Under the pieces are notes generated by a model that worked only from the letters and a program-made list of their open reading frames with translations, ran no database searches and was not told the DNA's origin. DNA of 64,000 nucleotides from a virus, in IMG/VR virus record IMGVR_UViG_3300011114_001049, positions 36,275-100,274 of that record. One strand, written 5' to 3'. The translations under genes were made by a program, and so were the position numbers. This document shows, piece after piece, positions 56,159 through 64,000 of the stretch. The first letter of the stretch is position 1. Each line of letters opens with the position of its first letter.

Positions 56159-56976
56159 TAGCTTATAATATTAGTTTTATCAGGCCTCATCTCGTTTCTT
56201 TCTAATACAGTTGCCTCCAAGACCTTAAATGGAGTTTCATATTTTTTCATATACTTAAGTAGTGCACTTGTGTCCTTTGGGAAACATGAACCTCCATAAC
56301 TTAGGAGTCCATCTGGGCCGGGCACTTGCGTGTGCATTGGATTTATCCAATTGTTTTCTAACATAAGGTCCCTAACTGATTCGTAGTTACATCCCATCTT
56401 TTCACAAAGTAAATAAATCTCATTAAAGAACTGAACTTTAACTGAATAGAAAGAATTAGCAAAGATCTTCATGCTTTCAGACTCAGTAGAAGTGCAGACA
56501 GATATTTTAGCATCTGGATAAAACTTAGAATAAAAATCAACTGCTTTTTTTAACTGTCCTCCTCCACATGAAGGTCCAGTCCCTAGCACAATATGAGACT
56601 GATTATTAAAATCTACAAGAGCGGTACGCTCGGTCAAAAACTCAGGATTGTGTATTATAGAAAGACCTGAAAATACCCTAGAAAGATTAACAGTAGTCTC
56701 AGGCTCAACTGTGCTCTTTAGCACAACTAAACCCGTAAAACTTTCAATTGCTAAAAAAGTTAAAGTCTCGACGATTGCTGATTTGTCGTATTCTGCCGTA
56801 CTTTCTTGATAAGGAGTCGGTAGAGATAAGAAGATTATATCTGAATCTAGACACGACTCTAGAGAACCTATTTTTTTATATTTGTCATAACCAATTAGGT
56901 CAGTCACTCCTTTCTGTTTAAAGCTTTCAAACATCGCAGAGCCTACGAAGCCAAGTCCAATTACTGCAACTTTCAT
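56158..56976 (-). CDS. UDP-glucose/GDP-mannose dehydrogenase-like protein lacking the C-terminal domain
   Basis: 272 residues against about 400-440 in normal enzymes. N-terminal G-L-G-F-V-G (residues 7-12), K-S-T-V-E-P, H-N-P-E-F, and the catalytic C in Y-G-G-S-C-F-P-K-D are present. Missing is the C-terminal UDP-binding domain. Catalytic Cys and NAD site suggest the two-step oxidation chemistry is retained, perhaps with another partner or substrate. Start and stop are clean, so truncation is not by a frameshift within the window. Confidence 0.8.
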   Translation of the reverse strand: MKVAVIGLGFVGSAMFESFKQKGVTDLIGYDKYKKIGSLESCLDSDIIFLSLPTPYQESTAEYDKSAIVETLTFLAIESFTGLVVLKSTVEPETTVNLSRVFSGLSIIHNPEFLTERTALVDFNNQSHIVLGTGPSCGGGQLKKAVDFYSKFYPDAKISVCTSTESESMKIFANSFYSVKVQFFNEIYLLCEKMGCNYESVRDLMLENNWINPMHTQVPGPDGLLSYGGSCFPKDTSALLKYMKKYETPFKVLEATVLERNEMRPDKTNIIS

Positions 56977-57003
56977 TTTATTGTTTTGTTATTTTTAAAG
57001 ATC

Positions 57004-57687
57004 TTAAAAACTATTGTAAAAGTTACCGGACCTTTTCATCTCTATATGCCTTTTATTAAATGCATTAACATAATCTTTTCTCTCTTTACCACCAATTGGT
57101 ATTTTTCTAGTTAAATTATTTTCATGTAAATATGACTTAATGAGTATTGAATTTACTTGAGCTATTCCATTAGGATAAGCAAGTCTAATTCTATTTTTAT
57201 ATTCAGTATCACAGCCAAATCTAGTACTATCATAATAACCTAAGGTTTTGAAGACTGCTCTATCTATGATTAAAACTGACTCGTTTGTCTGGGGATTGGA
57301 AGGTTTATTTGTTCCATTAAGATGATTGACTCTAACAAACCTACAACCGACTGCAACTGTTCCGTTTTTATTAAAGTAGTTAAGTTGACTTTTAAACCGG
57401 TTTGGGTAAGAAACATCGTCTGCACCATGTATTAAGTAATGAGTCCAAGTAGGATCAGCTTCTGCGTGTTTTAGCGCAGTATTTATGGAATAATAGGTTC
57501 CCATATTTTTACTGTTTGTTAGTAATTCTACTCCCTTAAACATAGCTATTTTTCTTTTGCTAAAATCTTTGGATGCGTCATCTACTACGATTACTCTAGA
57601 ATCAACGTTTTGAGAAAGTATAGAAGTCAAACACTCTTCAATAAACTTATAAGCATTGTACATTGGGACTATTACTAAAACTTTCAT
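57004..57687 (-). CDS. family 2 glycosyltransferase
   Basis: 227 residues. V-L-V-I-V-P-M-Y-N-A-Y, V-I-V-V-D-D-A-S-K-D and H-G-A-D-D mark a compact GT2 enzyme. The ATG overlaps the methyltransferase stop by four bases. Acceptor unknown. Confidence 0.85.
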   Translation of the reverse strand: MKVLVIVPMYNAYKFIEECLTSILSQNVDSRVIVVDDASKDFSKRKIAMFKGVELLTNSKNMGTYYSINTALKHAEADPTWTHYLIHGADDVSYPNRFKSQLNYFNKNGTVAVGCRFVRVNHLNGTNKPSNPQTNESVLIIDRAVFKTLGYYDSTRFGCDTEYKNRIRLAYPNGIAQVNSILIKSYLHENNLTRKIPIGGKERKDYVNAFNKRHIEMKRSGNFYNSF

Positions 57688-58316
57688 AGCCTTATCATTT
57701 CAATTAGGAAATCAGCATTGTCTCGATTATTTACATATGAAAACTTTTTTATTGAAACTATTTTACAAAGACCAGAATACCTTTGTTTTATTTGAGACTT
57801 AGCAGTATTTGTATTTTTTGAAAGAAATCTGACGTGTCCTTCTGAATCTTGATTAGGTAGCGTTGCTAAAATTACTGAACCTTTTTTTATTTTACTCAAT
57901 ACACCTAAGTCATCAGTAATGTGCTCTAAAAACTCAGTAGTGACTACTAAATCATAGTCTACTTGAGAATAATCATAGCTAGTAGCATCAGCAACGATAA
58001 AGGATGCAGGCAGATTTAGTTTATTAGCAAAGTCAATTGCAACAGAACTAAAATCAATACCTATATAGTTTAGTTGGGGTAGAATATTTGAAGATGCATC
58101 TGCGTTAGTTATTTCACTTAATAAACAGTCTGCAAATTGACCAGGGCCACAGCCTATGTCTAATATGTTAATAGCTCCCAGTTCCTTTATCCTAGCCGCT
58201 ATTATTTTCCAAACAGGGTACCATGGAGTCTTATCATATTTTAAAAAATACATGTATTCACTGCCTCCAGTTTTAAATACTTCATTATACCAATTATTAT
58301 CTAGTTCAGTTCCCAT
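57684..58316 (-). CDS. SAM-dependent methyltransferase
   Basis: 210 residues. N-I-L-D-I-G-C-G-P-G-Q-F is the SAM-binding motif I, I-G-I-D-F-S is motif II-like and T-T-E-F-L-E-H is a typical post-motif. Likely O- or N-methylates a sugar or nucleotide-sugar of the operon. Confidence 0.85.
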   Translation of the reverse strand: MGTELDNNWYNEVFKTGGSEYMYFLKYDKTPWYPVWKIIAARIKELGAINILDIGCGPGQFADCLLSEITNADASSNILPQLNYIGIDFSSVAIDFANKLNLPASFIVADATSYDYSQVDYDLVVTTEFLEHITDDLGVLSKIKKGSVILATLPNQDSEGHVRFLSKNTNTAKSQIKQRYSGLCKIVSIKKFSYVNNRDNADFLIEMIRL

Positions 58317-58323
58317 ATTATAT

Positions 58324-58947
58324 TTATATTTTGTATCGAATTACTTCAAAAACCTCAGCATAACGTATCCCGTTTTGTGCTCCACGAACAGTTGCAAGAG
58401 ATTGAATAAAATTGTTTTGAAAGTATATTCTATTTTTTTGAGTTTCGTATTTTGAAAGGGCAGTTATCTTATTTTGAACGTCTTGTTCTAAAAGATCGTA
58501 ATAAATTTGATTCTTAAAGCTAGTGTTGTTCCAAATAAGCTCATATGAAAGCACTGAACAGTTATTCTTAAAACACCTAACTGCTTCGTCAGCGATAGTT
58601 TTATGATCTTGATGGTAATCATCAACTGATGGAATAAAAACAAGTTTTGGTTCTAATTTTTTCTTTAAGACTATCATGTCATCTAGGATGCTCTGCCTAG
58701 CATAATTAAATACTCTTACTTGATAATCATAGAATAAAATGTCTTCTTCTAGAACACCTAATGATGTTAAAGACTCAATACATTCAGTCTTTAATGTATC
58801 TGGTGCTAGACCCTTAGGTAAAGACTCTTTACACATAGAGAAGACAGCAACTCTGACTTTATTTCCTTCTCTTACTAGTCTTGAAATAGTAGCACCACAG
58901 CCTAGTTCTGCATCATCAGTATGTGGTGAAAGTACTAATATACTCAT
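58324..58947 (-). CDS. PIG-L/LmbE-family deacetylase
   Basis: 207 residues. L-S-P-H-T-D-D-A-E at residues 6-14 and D-D-Y-H-Q-D-H form the zinc deacetylase signature of PIG-L. These enzymes remove N-acetyl from sugars such as GlcNAc. In this operon it could create a free amino sugar for the next gene, an acyltransferase, to re-acylate. Gap to AsnB is seven bases. Confidence 0.9.
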   Translation of the reverse strand: MSILVLSPHTDDAELGCGATISRLVREGNKVRVAVFSMCKESLPKGLAPDTLKTECIESLTSLGVLEEDILFYDYQVRVFNYARQSILDDMIVLKKKLEPKLVFIPSVDDYHQDHKTIADEAVRCFKNNCSVLSYELIWNNTSFKNQIYYDLLEQDVQNKITALSKYETQKNRIYFQNNFIQSLATVRGAQNGIRYAEVFEVIRYKI

Positions 58948-58954
58948 CTTATCA

Positions 58955-60709
58955 TTATTTTTTAACTAGACCAGAGTCTATCCAAACTTTTTTCCAGCAC
59001 CAGAAACCTAGTGCTGCACTCCTAAGGTATACTAAGTCTCTACCTGACTGTTCTGTTATACATGAAATTGTTAAATAGCCGTCTTCAGATAGTTCAGAAA
59101 CAGCACAGTCTTTTAGTGAATCTATTTGTGTTAGATATGTGTCTATCAAACTAAACCCAATCTTTTCACGGTTCCAGTGGTGTTGAGCTACTCCTCTATC
59201 ATTTAACATTTTCTTCAAAAAGTGTTTTCTTCCAAATCGACTGCTTATATGTTGATTCTCAGGTAAACTTAAAGCCACTGAAACTAATTCATGGTCTAGG
59301 AAAGGTGCTCTAACCTCTAAGGAATTTGCCATACTTGAAAAATCAAGAGTAGAATTCAGATCGCCCTTTACATAGGTCATTAATTCTAACCATCGATATT
59401 TTGAAGTCTCAGGAAAATCACTAGAGAGCTCAGAGAGTATTGGAGAAATTAAGTCAAAAACAGCGGATTCAGTTCTCTCATCAAGTAGCCCAGGAACATT
59501 AAAGTTACTAGGGTGTCTAAATATGTTGAATACTTGATCTCTTTCAGAAAAGGACGGTGCATCAATGTTGAGTCTAGTTGCGGCTTTGCGCTTATCAAAG
59601 AAACTTTTTGGGATGTTTGGGGTAGGTATTCTAGTGTATCCGAAAAAGAGCTCGTCTGCACCATTTGCACTCAGTGCAACCTTGTATTTTTTACTGACTT
59701 CTTTGCTTGTGATATATGGTATAAAACCAGACAGTGTTGCTTCTCCGGAAAAATCAGCATAGTGTGTTAAACATGCAAGTATATCAAAATCTTGAGGAAT
59801 GACTAATGAAAAGTCCATCTTAAAAAGCTTAGCGATATCTCGAGCATGACTCTCTTCTGGTGAAGTTAAGTGGACTGCATCTATTTTTTTAATGATAGCT
59901 GCAACTAGACTTGAGTCAACTCCTCCACTTAAGAATAGAGTTATTGGAACGTCTGACATTGTTTTACTTAATATCGCTTTTTCAATAGAATCCTCTACTT
60001 CTTGTGCGGTGATTCTTTGTTTAAAACACGGTGACCAGTATTTTTTGATTTCAATAGAATCACTAGAACTGGATAGCACACTCGCAGAATCAAGTCTTTT
60101 TATTCCATTGAATAGAGTTAAGTTAGTGAATATGCCGCCCAACAAAAAGTACTGCCAGACTGCTTCTAGATCTAATTTCCATTCAATTTGAGGTAATGCC
60201 TTTACAATAGCACCTGGATTAGATGAAAAATAAAGATTATCATCGTTATCAATATAGTAAAAAAGAGGCTTTTCTCCCATTCTATCTCTAGCTAAATAAA
60301 AATCACCAGTACCCTTATCATATAAACAGAAAGCAAATATTCCATTGATTAATTTAAGAGTTTCTTCAACTCCTCTTGTGACCAAAGATTTAAGCAGGAC
60401 TTCAGTATCGGAAGACCCATCAAAAGTCATTCCGTCTGCTAATAATGTCGACCTTAACTCAGAATGATTGTATATCTCTCCATTAAATACTAATAAGTGA
60501 TTCAAGTATTCCATTGGCTGATTTCCAGATTCACTAAGGTCTATTATAGAAAGACGATTATGAGCAAGCCCAAATCTGTCACCGCTAACTTCACAACTAA
60601 AGTCAGGTCCCCTTAACTCTTGCGACTCTTTCATGATTCGCAGTGAACTTGCATGAGCTTCGTTAAAGACGCTATTTGAATTAATTAATATTCCGCTTAT
60701 TCCACACAT
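58955..60709 (-). CDS. asnB: glutamine-dependent asparagine synthase-like amidotransferase
   Basis: 584 residues. Nucleophile C2 in M-C-G-I-S-G, glutaminase motifs H-N-R-L-S-I-I-D-L and S-D-T-E-V-L, and the ATP pyrophosphatase loop F-L-S-G-G-V-D-S-S. Length matches AsnB. In glycan operons members of this family amidate uronic acids or aspartyl groups rather than make asparagine. Overlaps the acyltransferase gene by 13 bases. Confidence 0.9.
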   Translation of the reverse strand: MCGISGILINSNSVFNEAHASSLRIMKESQELRGPDFSCEVSGDRFGLAHNRLSIIDLSESGNQPMEYLNHLLVFNGEIYNHSELRSTLLADGMTFDGSSDTEVLLKSLVTRGVEETLKLINGIFAFCLYDKGTGDFYLARDRMGEKPLFYYIDNDDNLYFSSNPGAIVKALPQIEWKLDLEAVWQYFLLGGIFTNLTLFNGIKRLDSASVLSSSSDSIEIKKYWSPCFKQRITAQEVEDSIEKAILSKTMSDVPITLFLSGGVDSSLVAAIIKKIDAVHLTSPEESHARDIAKLFKMDFSLVIPQDFDILACLTHYADFSGEATLSGFIPYITSKEVSKKYKVALSANGADELFFGYTRIPTPNIPKSFFDKRKAATRLNIDAPSFSERDQVFNIFRHPSNFNVPGLLDERTESAVFDLISPILSELSSDFPETSKYRWLELMTYVKGDLNSTLDFSSMANSLEVRAPFLDHELVSVALSLPENQHISSRFGRKHFLKKMLNDRGVAQHHWNREKIGFSLIDTYLTQIDSLKDCAVSELSEDGYLTISCITEQSGRDLVYLRSAALGFWCWKKVWIDSGLVKK

Positions 60710-61563
60710 AAATCTCTTAATTTTTTGGCAGGTACTCCAGCAACTAAAGTAAAATCGTCGACACTCTTAAGCACGACCGATCCGATACCTGTCATTGAAT
60801 CAGAACCGATAGTACAACTGTTTATTATTGAAGTTGATGGGGCAATCCAACACCTTTCTCCAATACTAACACTGCCTGCAATCATTGAATTAGCAATAAC
60901 TAGTGAGTGATTACCTAGCTTTACTCCATGCGCAATATGAACCAAATTATCAATTTTACAATTTTCACCAATTATTGTATTACCTAAGACTGCACGATCT
61001 ATACAATTATTATTTCCTATTTCAACTTTTCTTTCAATTACTACTCCACCGATATGAGGAACAAGTTCATACTCTCCATTTTCATCTAATTCATAACCAA
61101 AACCAACACCGCCGATTGTATTGTTTGAACCTATACTAACATCGTCACTGATTATAGTTCCTTTATGAATAACGTTATTATGACCGATTCTTACTCGATC
61201 TCCTATCTTTACGTCGTCATCAATGAAGTTACCCTGTCCTATACAACTAGCAGTATGCGTTTGATGATCTTCATAAAAGAACTTTCTAACTACATCCATA
61301 AATGCTTTCCTAGGTCGATCACAAAGTATGATTGCCCCATTAAAAGAATCTAATTCAATTATTTGTGGAGAAATGACTATTCCTGTCCTAACTGATTTAA
61401 TTTTATCTACGTTTTTGTCATTCACCCAAAAAATAAGAAATGGGACACTATTATTTTCACATAAATTTGAAGGTTTTTCAATAGTAGAATCAAGAGTCGC
61501 TCCAAAGAGTTTAAATTGAGTTTCCGAACCTAAAAAATTTAATATTTCACGTAAGGTAGTCAT
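60697..61563 (-). CDS. LpxD-like hexapeptide acyltransferase
   Basis: 288 residues. An N-terminal domain of about 100 residues similar in layout to LpxD, then left-handed beta-helix hexapeptide repeats ([LIV]-G-x4) from about 110 to 265, with the catalytic His candidate in L-V-H-I-A-H-G-V and ending in S-V-V-L-K-S-V-D-D-F-T-L-V-A-G-V-P-A-K-K. Likely acylates an amino sugar produced by the deacetylase upstream. Overlaps both neighbours. Confidence 0.85.
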   Translation of the reverse strand: MTTLREILNFLGSETQFKLFGATLDSTIEKPSNLCENNSVPFLIFWVNDKNVDKIKSVRTGIVISPQIIELDSFNGAIILCDRPRKAFMDVVRKFFYEDHQTHTASCIGQGNFIDDDVKIGDRVRIGHNNVIHKGTIISDDVSIGSNNTIGGVGFGYELDENGEYELVPHIGGVVIERKVEIGNNNCIDRAVLGNTIIGENCKIDNLVHIAHGVKLGNHSLVIANSMIAGSVSIGERCWIAPSTSIINSCTIGSDSMTGIGSVVLKSVDDFTLVAGVPAKKLRDLCVE

Positions 61564-63283
61564 CTATGTTAGTTATTTTTAAACTATTAATTAATTCTGC
61601 CTTTTTCAATAATTCAATTTTTTTATGAGTTATTCTACTAGAAGCAGCAAGTATTTGTTTTGTTTGGTTTATAACTTCCCAAGAACCTTTAATGCTTAAT
61701 ATAAAACTGTCTAACGAGACTAATTTCATACTGTTTCCATGTTTTTTAACTAAGTCATATCCAAAATCGTCTAGGTGAATAGGTCTAAGTGTTTTAAAAA
61801 TCTGCCAATTTACTTTATCTAAAAAATTCTTAGAAAACATCTTACCTCCTCCTAAAAAGATAGGCACTTCAGGTTTGTATTGTAGAAAATAAAGATTCTT
61901 ATCGAGGTCATATATGTACCATGAACGATTTCCAACTAAATCAAACCCATTTCTACTAGAACCAAAGCCTTCATCTATACTAGAGTAACATTCAGAAAAA
62001 TAGTTTAATGAGAGTAAGTCGTCTGATCCAAGTATCATCAAACCTTTAACATTTAAACGCTTAGCGTAAGTGACGCCAGCTTGCCATTTTCCACCAATTG
62101 GATAGTTTTGATGAATTGTAAAAAACACATTATCGTATTTCTTTTTTAATTCTTTACAAAATTGTGCATCAGCAGTATTAGATATAACTAAGACTATTGC
62201 AGGTAATATTGTCTGTTTACATAACGTTTCAACATTTAATTCAACTATACGGTGTCTTCCTTTAAAAGCAATTACACAAGCAGTATCGTATCCATTTACT
62301 GGTTGAGTTTCAGTAAATCCATTAGCGATCAAATTGTCGGTTTCTGCTATGCTGGCTATAAGTTTTGACTTATTTAACTGATAGTTACTAGATTCGCGAG
62401 AAGACTCCATAAGCAGTCTATTTACAGCGTCCATTTTTCTAGTAAAGTCAGCAGTTTGTGTCTTCTCGCGACCAGAGTCGACTATTTTTAAATAATTGTA
62501 AACGAAATTAGAACGAATTTGCGTTGCTTGCCGATTGTACTCATTACTTTTATTCAACCATATTCTGTTTATCTTTGAATTTGAGCGGTTTGGTGAAAGA
62601 ACGATTGGGTTTTTTCTAGCTGTCTCCTGGGAGAGAAGATCATTAAAATATATGCAATTTGATGTTTTTAATTTATGTTGAAGCTGAATAAACTTACTGT
62701 CTAAAAACTCTTTTGAACTAAATAGTTTTTCAGATATTTGTTTACATTGGCTGGTTGACTTTAGCATATTACATATAAACGAATGCGTCTGACCCAGTCC
62801 TAATGAGTTAACGTTTTCTATGCTATATTTAAGAGATGGTATATCAACATAATATCGTTTAAGATAAAAAAGCTCAACTGTTTCTGAAAAAATAAAGTCA
62901 CCTTCTGTTTTAAAGATTGAAGATACATCATTTAGAAAGAGACAAAAGTTAGAAAAATAAAAGACGTTTTCTTTAAATGAGTCAAGTGCAGCAATCTTAC
63001 TTAGATCCTGAATTGAAGCCATTGGATATGTATGTAACTTGTGAAATTTAGCTTCAACTAACTTAAAAAGTCTTGAAGTTTCAATGTTAATAAAAGTTAT
63101 GTCAGGATAAATTGATAAAAGTATTGCTTTATTTACATTAGATAAAGGATTTTGTGAGTTGATTAAAAAGTACAATTGACCCCTAAACCATTTGTTATTT
63201 TCTAAAAAGCTACATGTGCTAGTTATAGAGTATTTAAAATACTTATCGCTTGCTTCTGTTACTATTACTAAATCAGTTGTCAT
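61547..63283 (-). CDS. two-domain glycosyltransferase (GT8-like plus GT2)
   Basis: 578 residues. N-terminal region (1-170) has D-L-V-I-V-T-E-A and F-Y-F-S-N-F-C-L-F-L-N-D, resembling a GT8-type domain with a degenerate DxD. The C-terminal region (about 330-530) is a GT2-type domain with A-C-V-I-A-F-K-G-R and I-L-G-S-D-D-L-L. A linker rich in Asn and Ser joins them. Possibly adds two sugars in sequence. Overlaps NeuA by 11 bases. Confidence 0.65.
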   Translation of the reverse strand: MTTDLVIVTEASDKYFKYSITSTCSFLENNKWFRGQLYFLINSQNPLSNVNKAILLSIYPDITFINIETSRLFKLVEAKFHKLHTYPMASIQDLSKIAALDSFKENVFYFSNFCLFLNDVSSIFKTEGDFIFSETVELFYLKRYYVDIPSLKYSIENVNSLGLGQTHSFICNMLKSTSQCKQISEKLFSSKEFLDSKFIQLQHKLKTSNCIYFNDLLSQETARKNPIVLSPNRSNSKINRIWLNKSNEYNRQATQIRSNFVYNYLKIVDSGREKTQTADFTRKMDAVNRLLMESSRESSNYQLNKSKLIASIAETDNLIANGFTETQPVNGYDTACVIAFKGRHRIVELNVETLCKQTILPAIVLVISNTADAQFCKELKKKYDNVFFTIHQNYPIGGKWQAGVTYAKRLNVKGLMILGSDDLLSLNYFSECYSSIDEGFGSSRNGFDLVGNRSWYIYDLDKNLYFLQYKPEVPIFLGGGKMFSKNFLDKVNWQIFKTLRPIHLDDFGYDLVKKHGNSMKLVSLDSFILSIKGSWEVINQTKQILAASSRITHKKIELLKKAELINSLKITNIDDYLT

Positions 63284-63911
63284 TAATCTTTAAGAAGTCT
63301 TTTTCATAATCTACATCAATCTTATCTTCGATCTCCCAAAAAAGAGTCTCGCTATCATAGAGATTGTTATTTAATTTATTTATGTTCTTGGGCCTAACCA
63401 ATACGATGAAGTGAGATAGCTCGAAGCATTCATGATAGTCTTGTCGACGATATAGATCATGTTTAATTATTTGTTTGCCACGGTGACCAAAATCATACAT
63501 TAATAGAAAAGGGCTTGTTTTAGCAGGCTTCTTACAGAGAAGCGAGCTTACTGGCATTGCTGGTTCCATCATAATATAGAAGGCAACTGCATCTATTAAG
63601 TCGACCCATCGTCTTTCAGGATAAGTAAGATATAATACTGCGACTAACTCGTCTTCAGAAACATCCATTAAACCCAAGGCATGTTCGACTACTGCCTTCA
63701 TTGAAGTATTGTCTTGTGCTAGTTCAATAGGTCGACTTATACAGTTAAAACCAGCAGTAGCCGCCATCTCAAGTATCTTAGAGTCATCGCTAGTAACGTA
63801 AACATTTTCTCTAATCTCAATTGGGATTGATTCAGCAGTATACTTAAAAAGCGCTCTATTCTTGTGTGGAAACCCCTTAGATCCTTCCCTAGCAGGTATG
63901 ATTATTTTCAT
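63273..63911 (-). CDS. neuA: acylneuraminate cytidylyltransferase-like (NeuA)
   Basis: 212 residues. The signature I-I-P-A-R-E-G-S-K-G-F-P-H-K-N at 4-18 is that of CMP-nonulosonate synthetases; S-D-D at about 41-43 and L-A-Q-D-N-T-S and the L-Y-L-T-Y-P-E-R-R block follow. It activates the NeuB product with CTP for transfer. Together with NeuB it makes the last steps of a CMP-sialic-acid-type pathway. Its ATG overlaps the stop of the partial gene at the window end. Confidence 0.85.
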   Translation of the reverse strand: MKIIIPAREGSKGFPHKNRALFKYTAESIPIEIRENVYVTSDDSKILEMAATAGFNCISRPIELAQDNTSMKAVVEHALGLMDVSEDELVAVLYLTYPERRWVDLIDAVAFYIMMEPAMPVSSLLCKKPAKTSPFLLMYDFGHRGKQIIKHDLYRRQDYHECFELSHFIVLVRPKNINKLNNNLYDSETLFWEIEDKIDVDYEKDFLKINDN

Positions 63912-64000
63912 ATTTCATTAAATTTTTCTAGAGAAATCTTTGGAATCTCTAACTTACTAATTTCACTTAAATTGTAGAGAGAAGTTCCTCTTTTAGCTAG
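63908..64000 (-). CDS. 3' end of a gene continuing beyond the window
   Basis: The minus-strand frame is open from 64000 to a TGA at 63908-63910 that overlaps the NeuA start. Only 30 residues are visible, ending ISLEKFNEI. Too short to assign. By position it belongs to the glycan operon. Confidence 0.55.
   Translation of the reverse strand, partial: LAKRGTSLYNLSEISKLEIPKISLEKFNEI

Noticed and set aside
1-64000. tRNA, rRNA, integrase, insertion sequence or attachment site
   Set aside because: None recognised by eye on either strand; tRNA genes could be missed without a covariance search.

Overview
The window looks like about a quarter to a third of the genome of a large, AT-rich, T4-related contractile-tailed phage. 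The support is a set of recognisable T4-type genes: portal gp20, head-completion nuclease gp4, baseplate proteins of gp25, gp53, gp27 and gp5 type, primase gp61, the C-terminal half of polymerase gp43, and helicase UvsW. A PhoH ATPase is also present. The host is probably a member of the Bacteroidota. This is an inference from small lipoproteins of Bacteroidota style, a multiplied MKQTAVEW family of tiny proteins, A-rich translation starts with few Shine-Dalgarno sequences, a GH16 glycosidase and abundant surface-glycan genes. I saw no rRNA, tRNA, CRISPR array, insertion sequence or integrase, and no gene-free stretch longer than about 300 bases.

Layout. 1-3.3 kb: a truncated HExxH metallopeptidase-like gene and a minus-strand run of small genes with a metallophosphoesterase. 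3.3-9.9 kb: a cell-wall enzyme candidate, two paralogous fibre/adhesin genes, a 2OG-Fe(II) oxygenase, a GH16 glycoside hydrolase and a lipoprotein. 9.9-23.4 kb: a remarkable block in which most genes begin with the same short peptide pattern, M-K-x-aromatic-x2-F-(L/I/V)-x-E. It closely resembles the capsid-targeting sequence of T4 internal proteins. The block includes a double M15 peptidase, a tail-lysozyme-like protein, a nucleotidyltransferase and several acidic or Lys-rich small proteins. 23.4-29.2 kb: connector/baseplate genes, then portal and head-completion genes on the minus strand. 29.2-39.3 kb: replication and metabolism (phosphoesterase, glycosyltransferase, primase, split polymerase, PhoH, small paralog array, UvsW). 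39.3-46.8 kb: a HAD phosphatase, a P-loop kinase, a ligase-like/NMNAT-like fusion, an HTH-phosphoesterase fusion and a 678-residue protein with targeting-type peptides at both ends. 46.8-53.3 kb: a baseplate/tail operon ending in the gp5-type spike. 53.3-64 kb: a minus-strand glycan operon with sialic-acid-type synthase (NeuB), cytidylyltransferase (NeuA), several glycosyltransferases, deacetylase, N-acyltransferase, amidotransferase and sugar dehydrogenase.

How the parts work together (inference). A recurring (G/A)ATAAATAA motif sits 4-25 bases before about nineteen genes, mainly structural and targeting-peptide genes. It resembles the T4 late promoter TATAAATA. The late programme would therefore make a capsid loaded with at least nineteen cargo or core proteins, trimmed by a prohead protease at hydrophobic-x-Glu sites, together with fibres and glycan-modifying enzymes. 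The three most novel-looking points are the size and enzymatic content of this putative capsid cargo, the gene-43 polymerase whose N-terminal half is not encoded next to it, and the nonulosonic-acid glycosylation operon.
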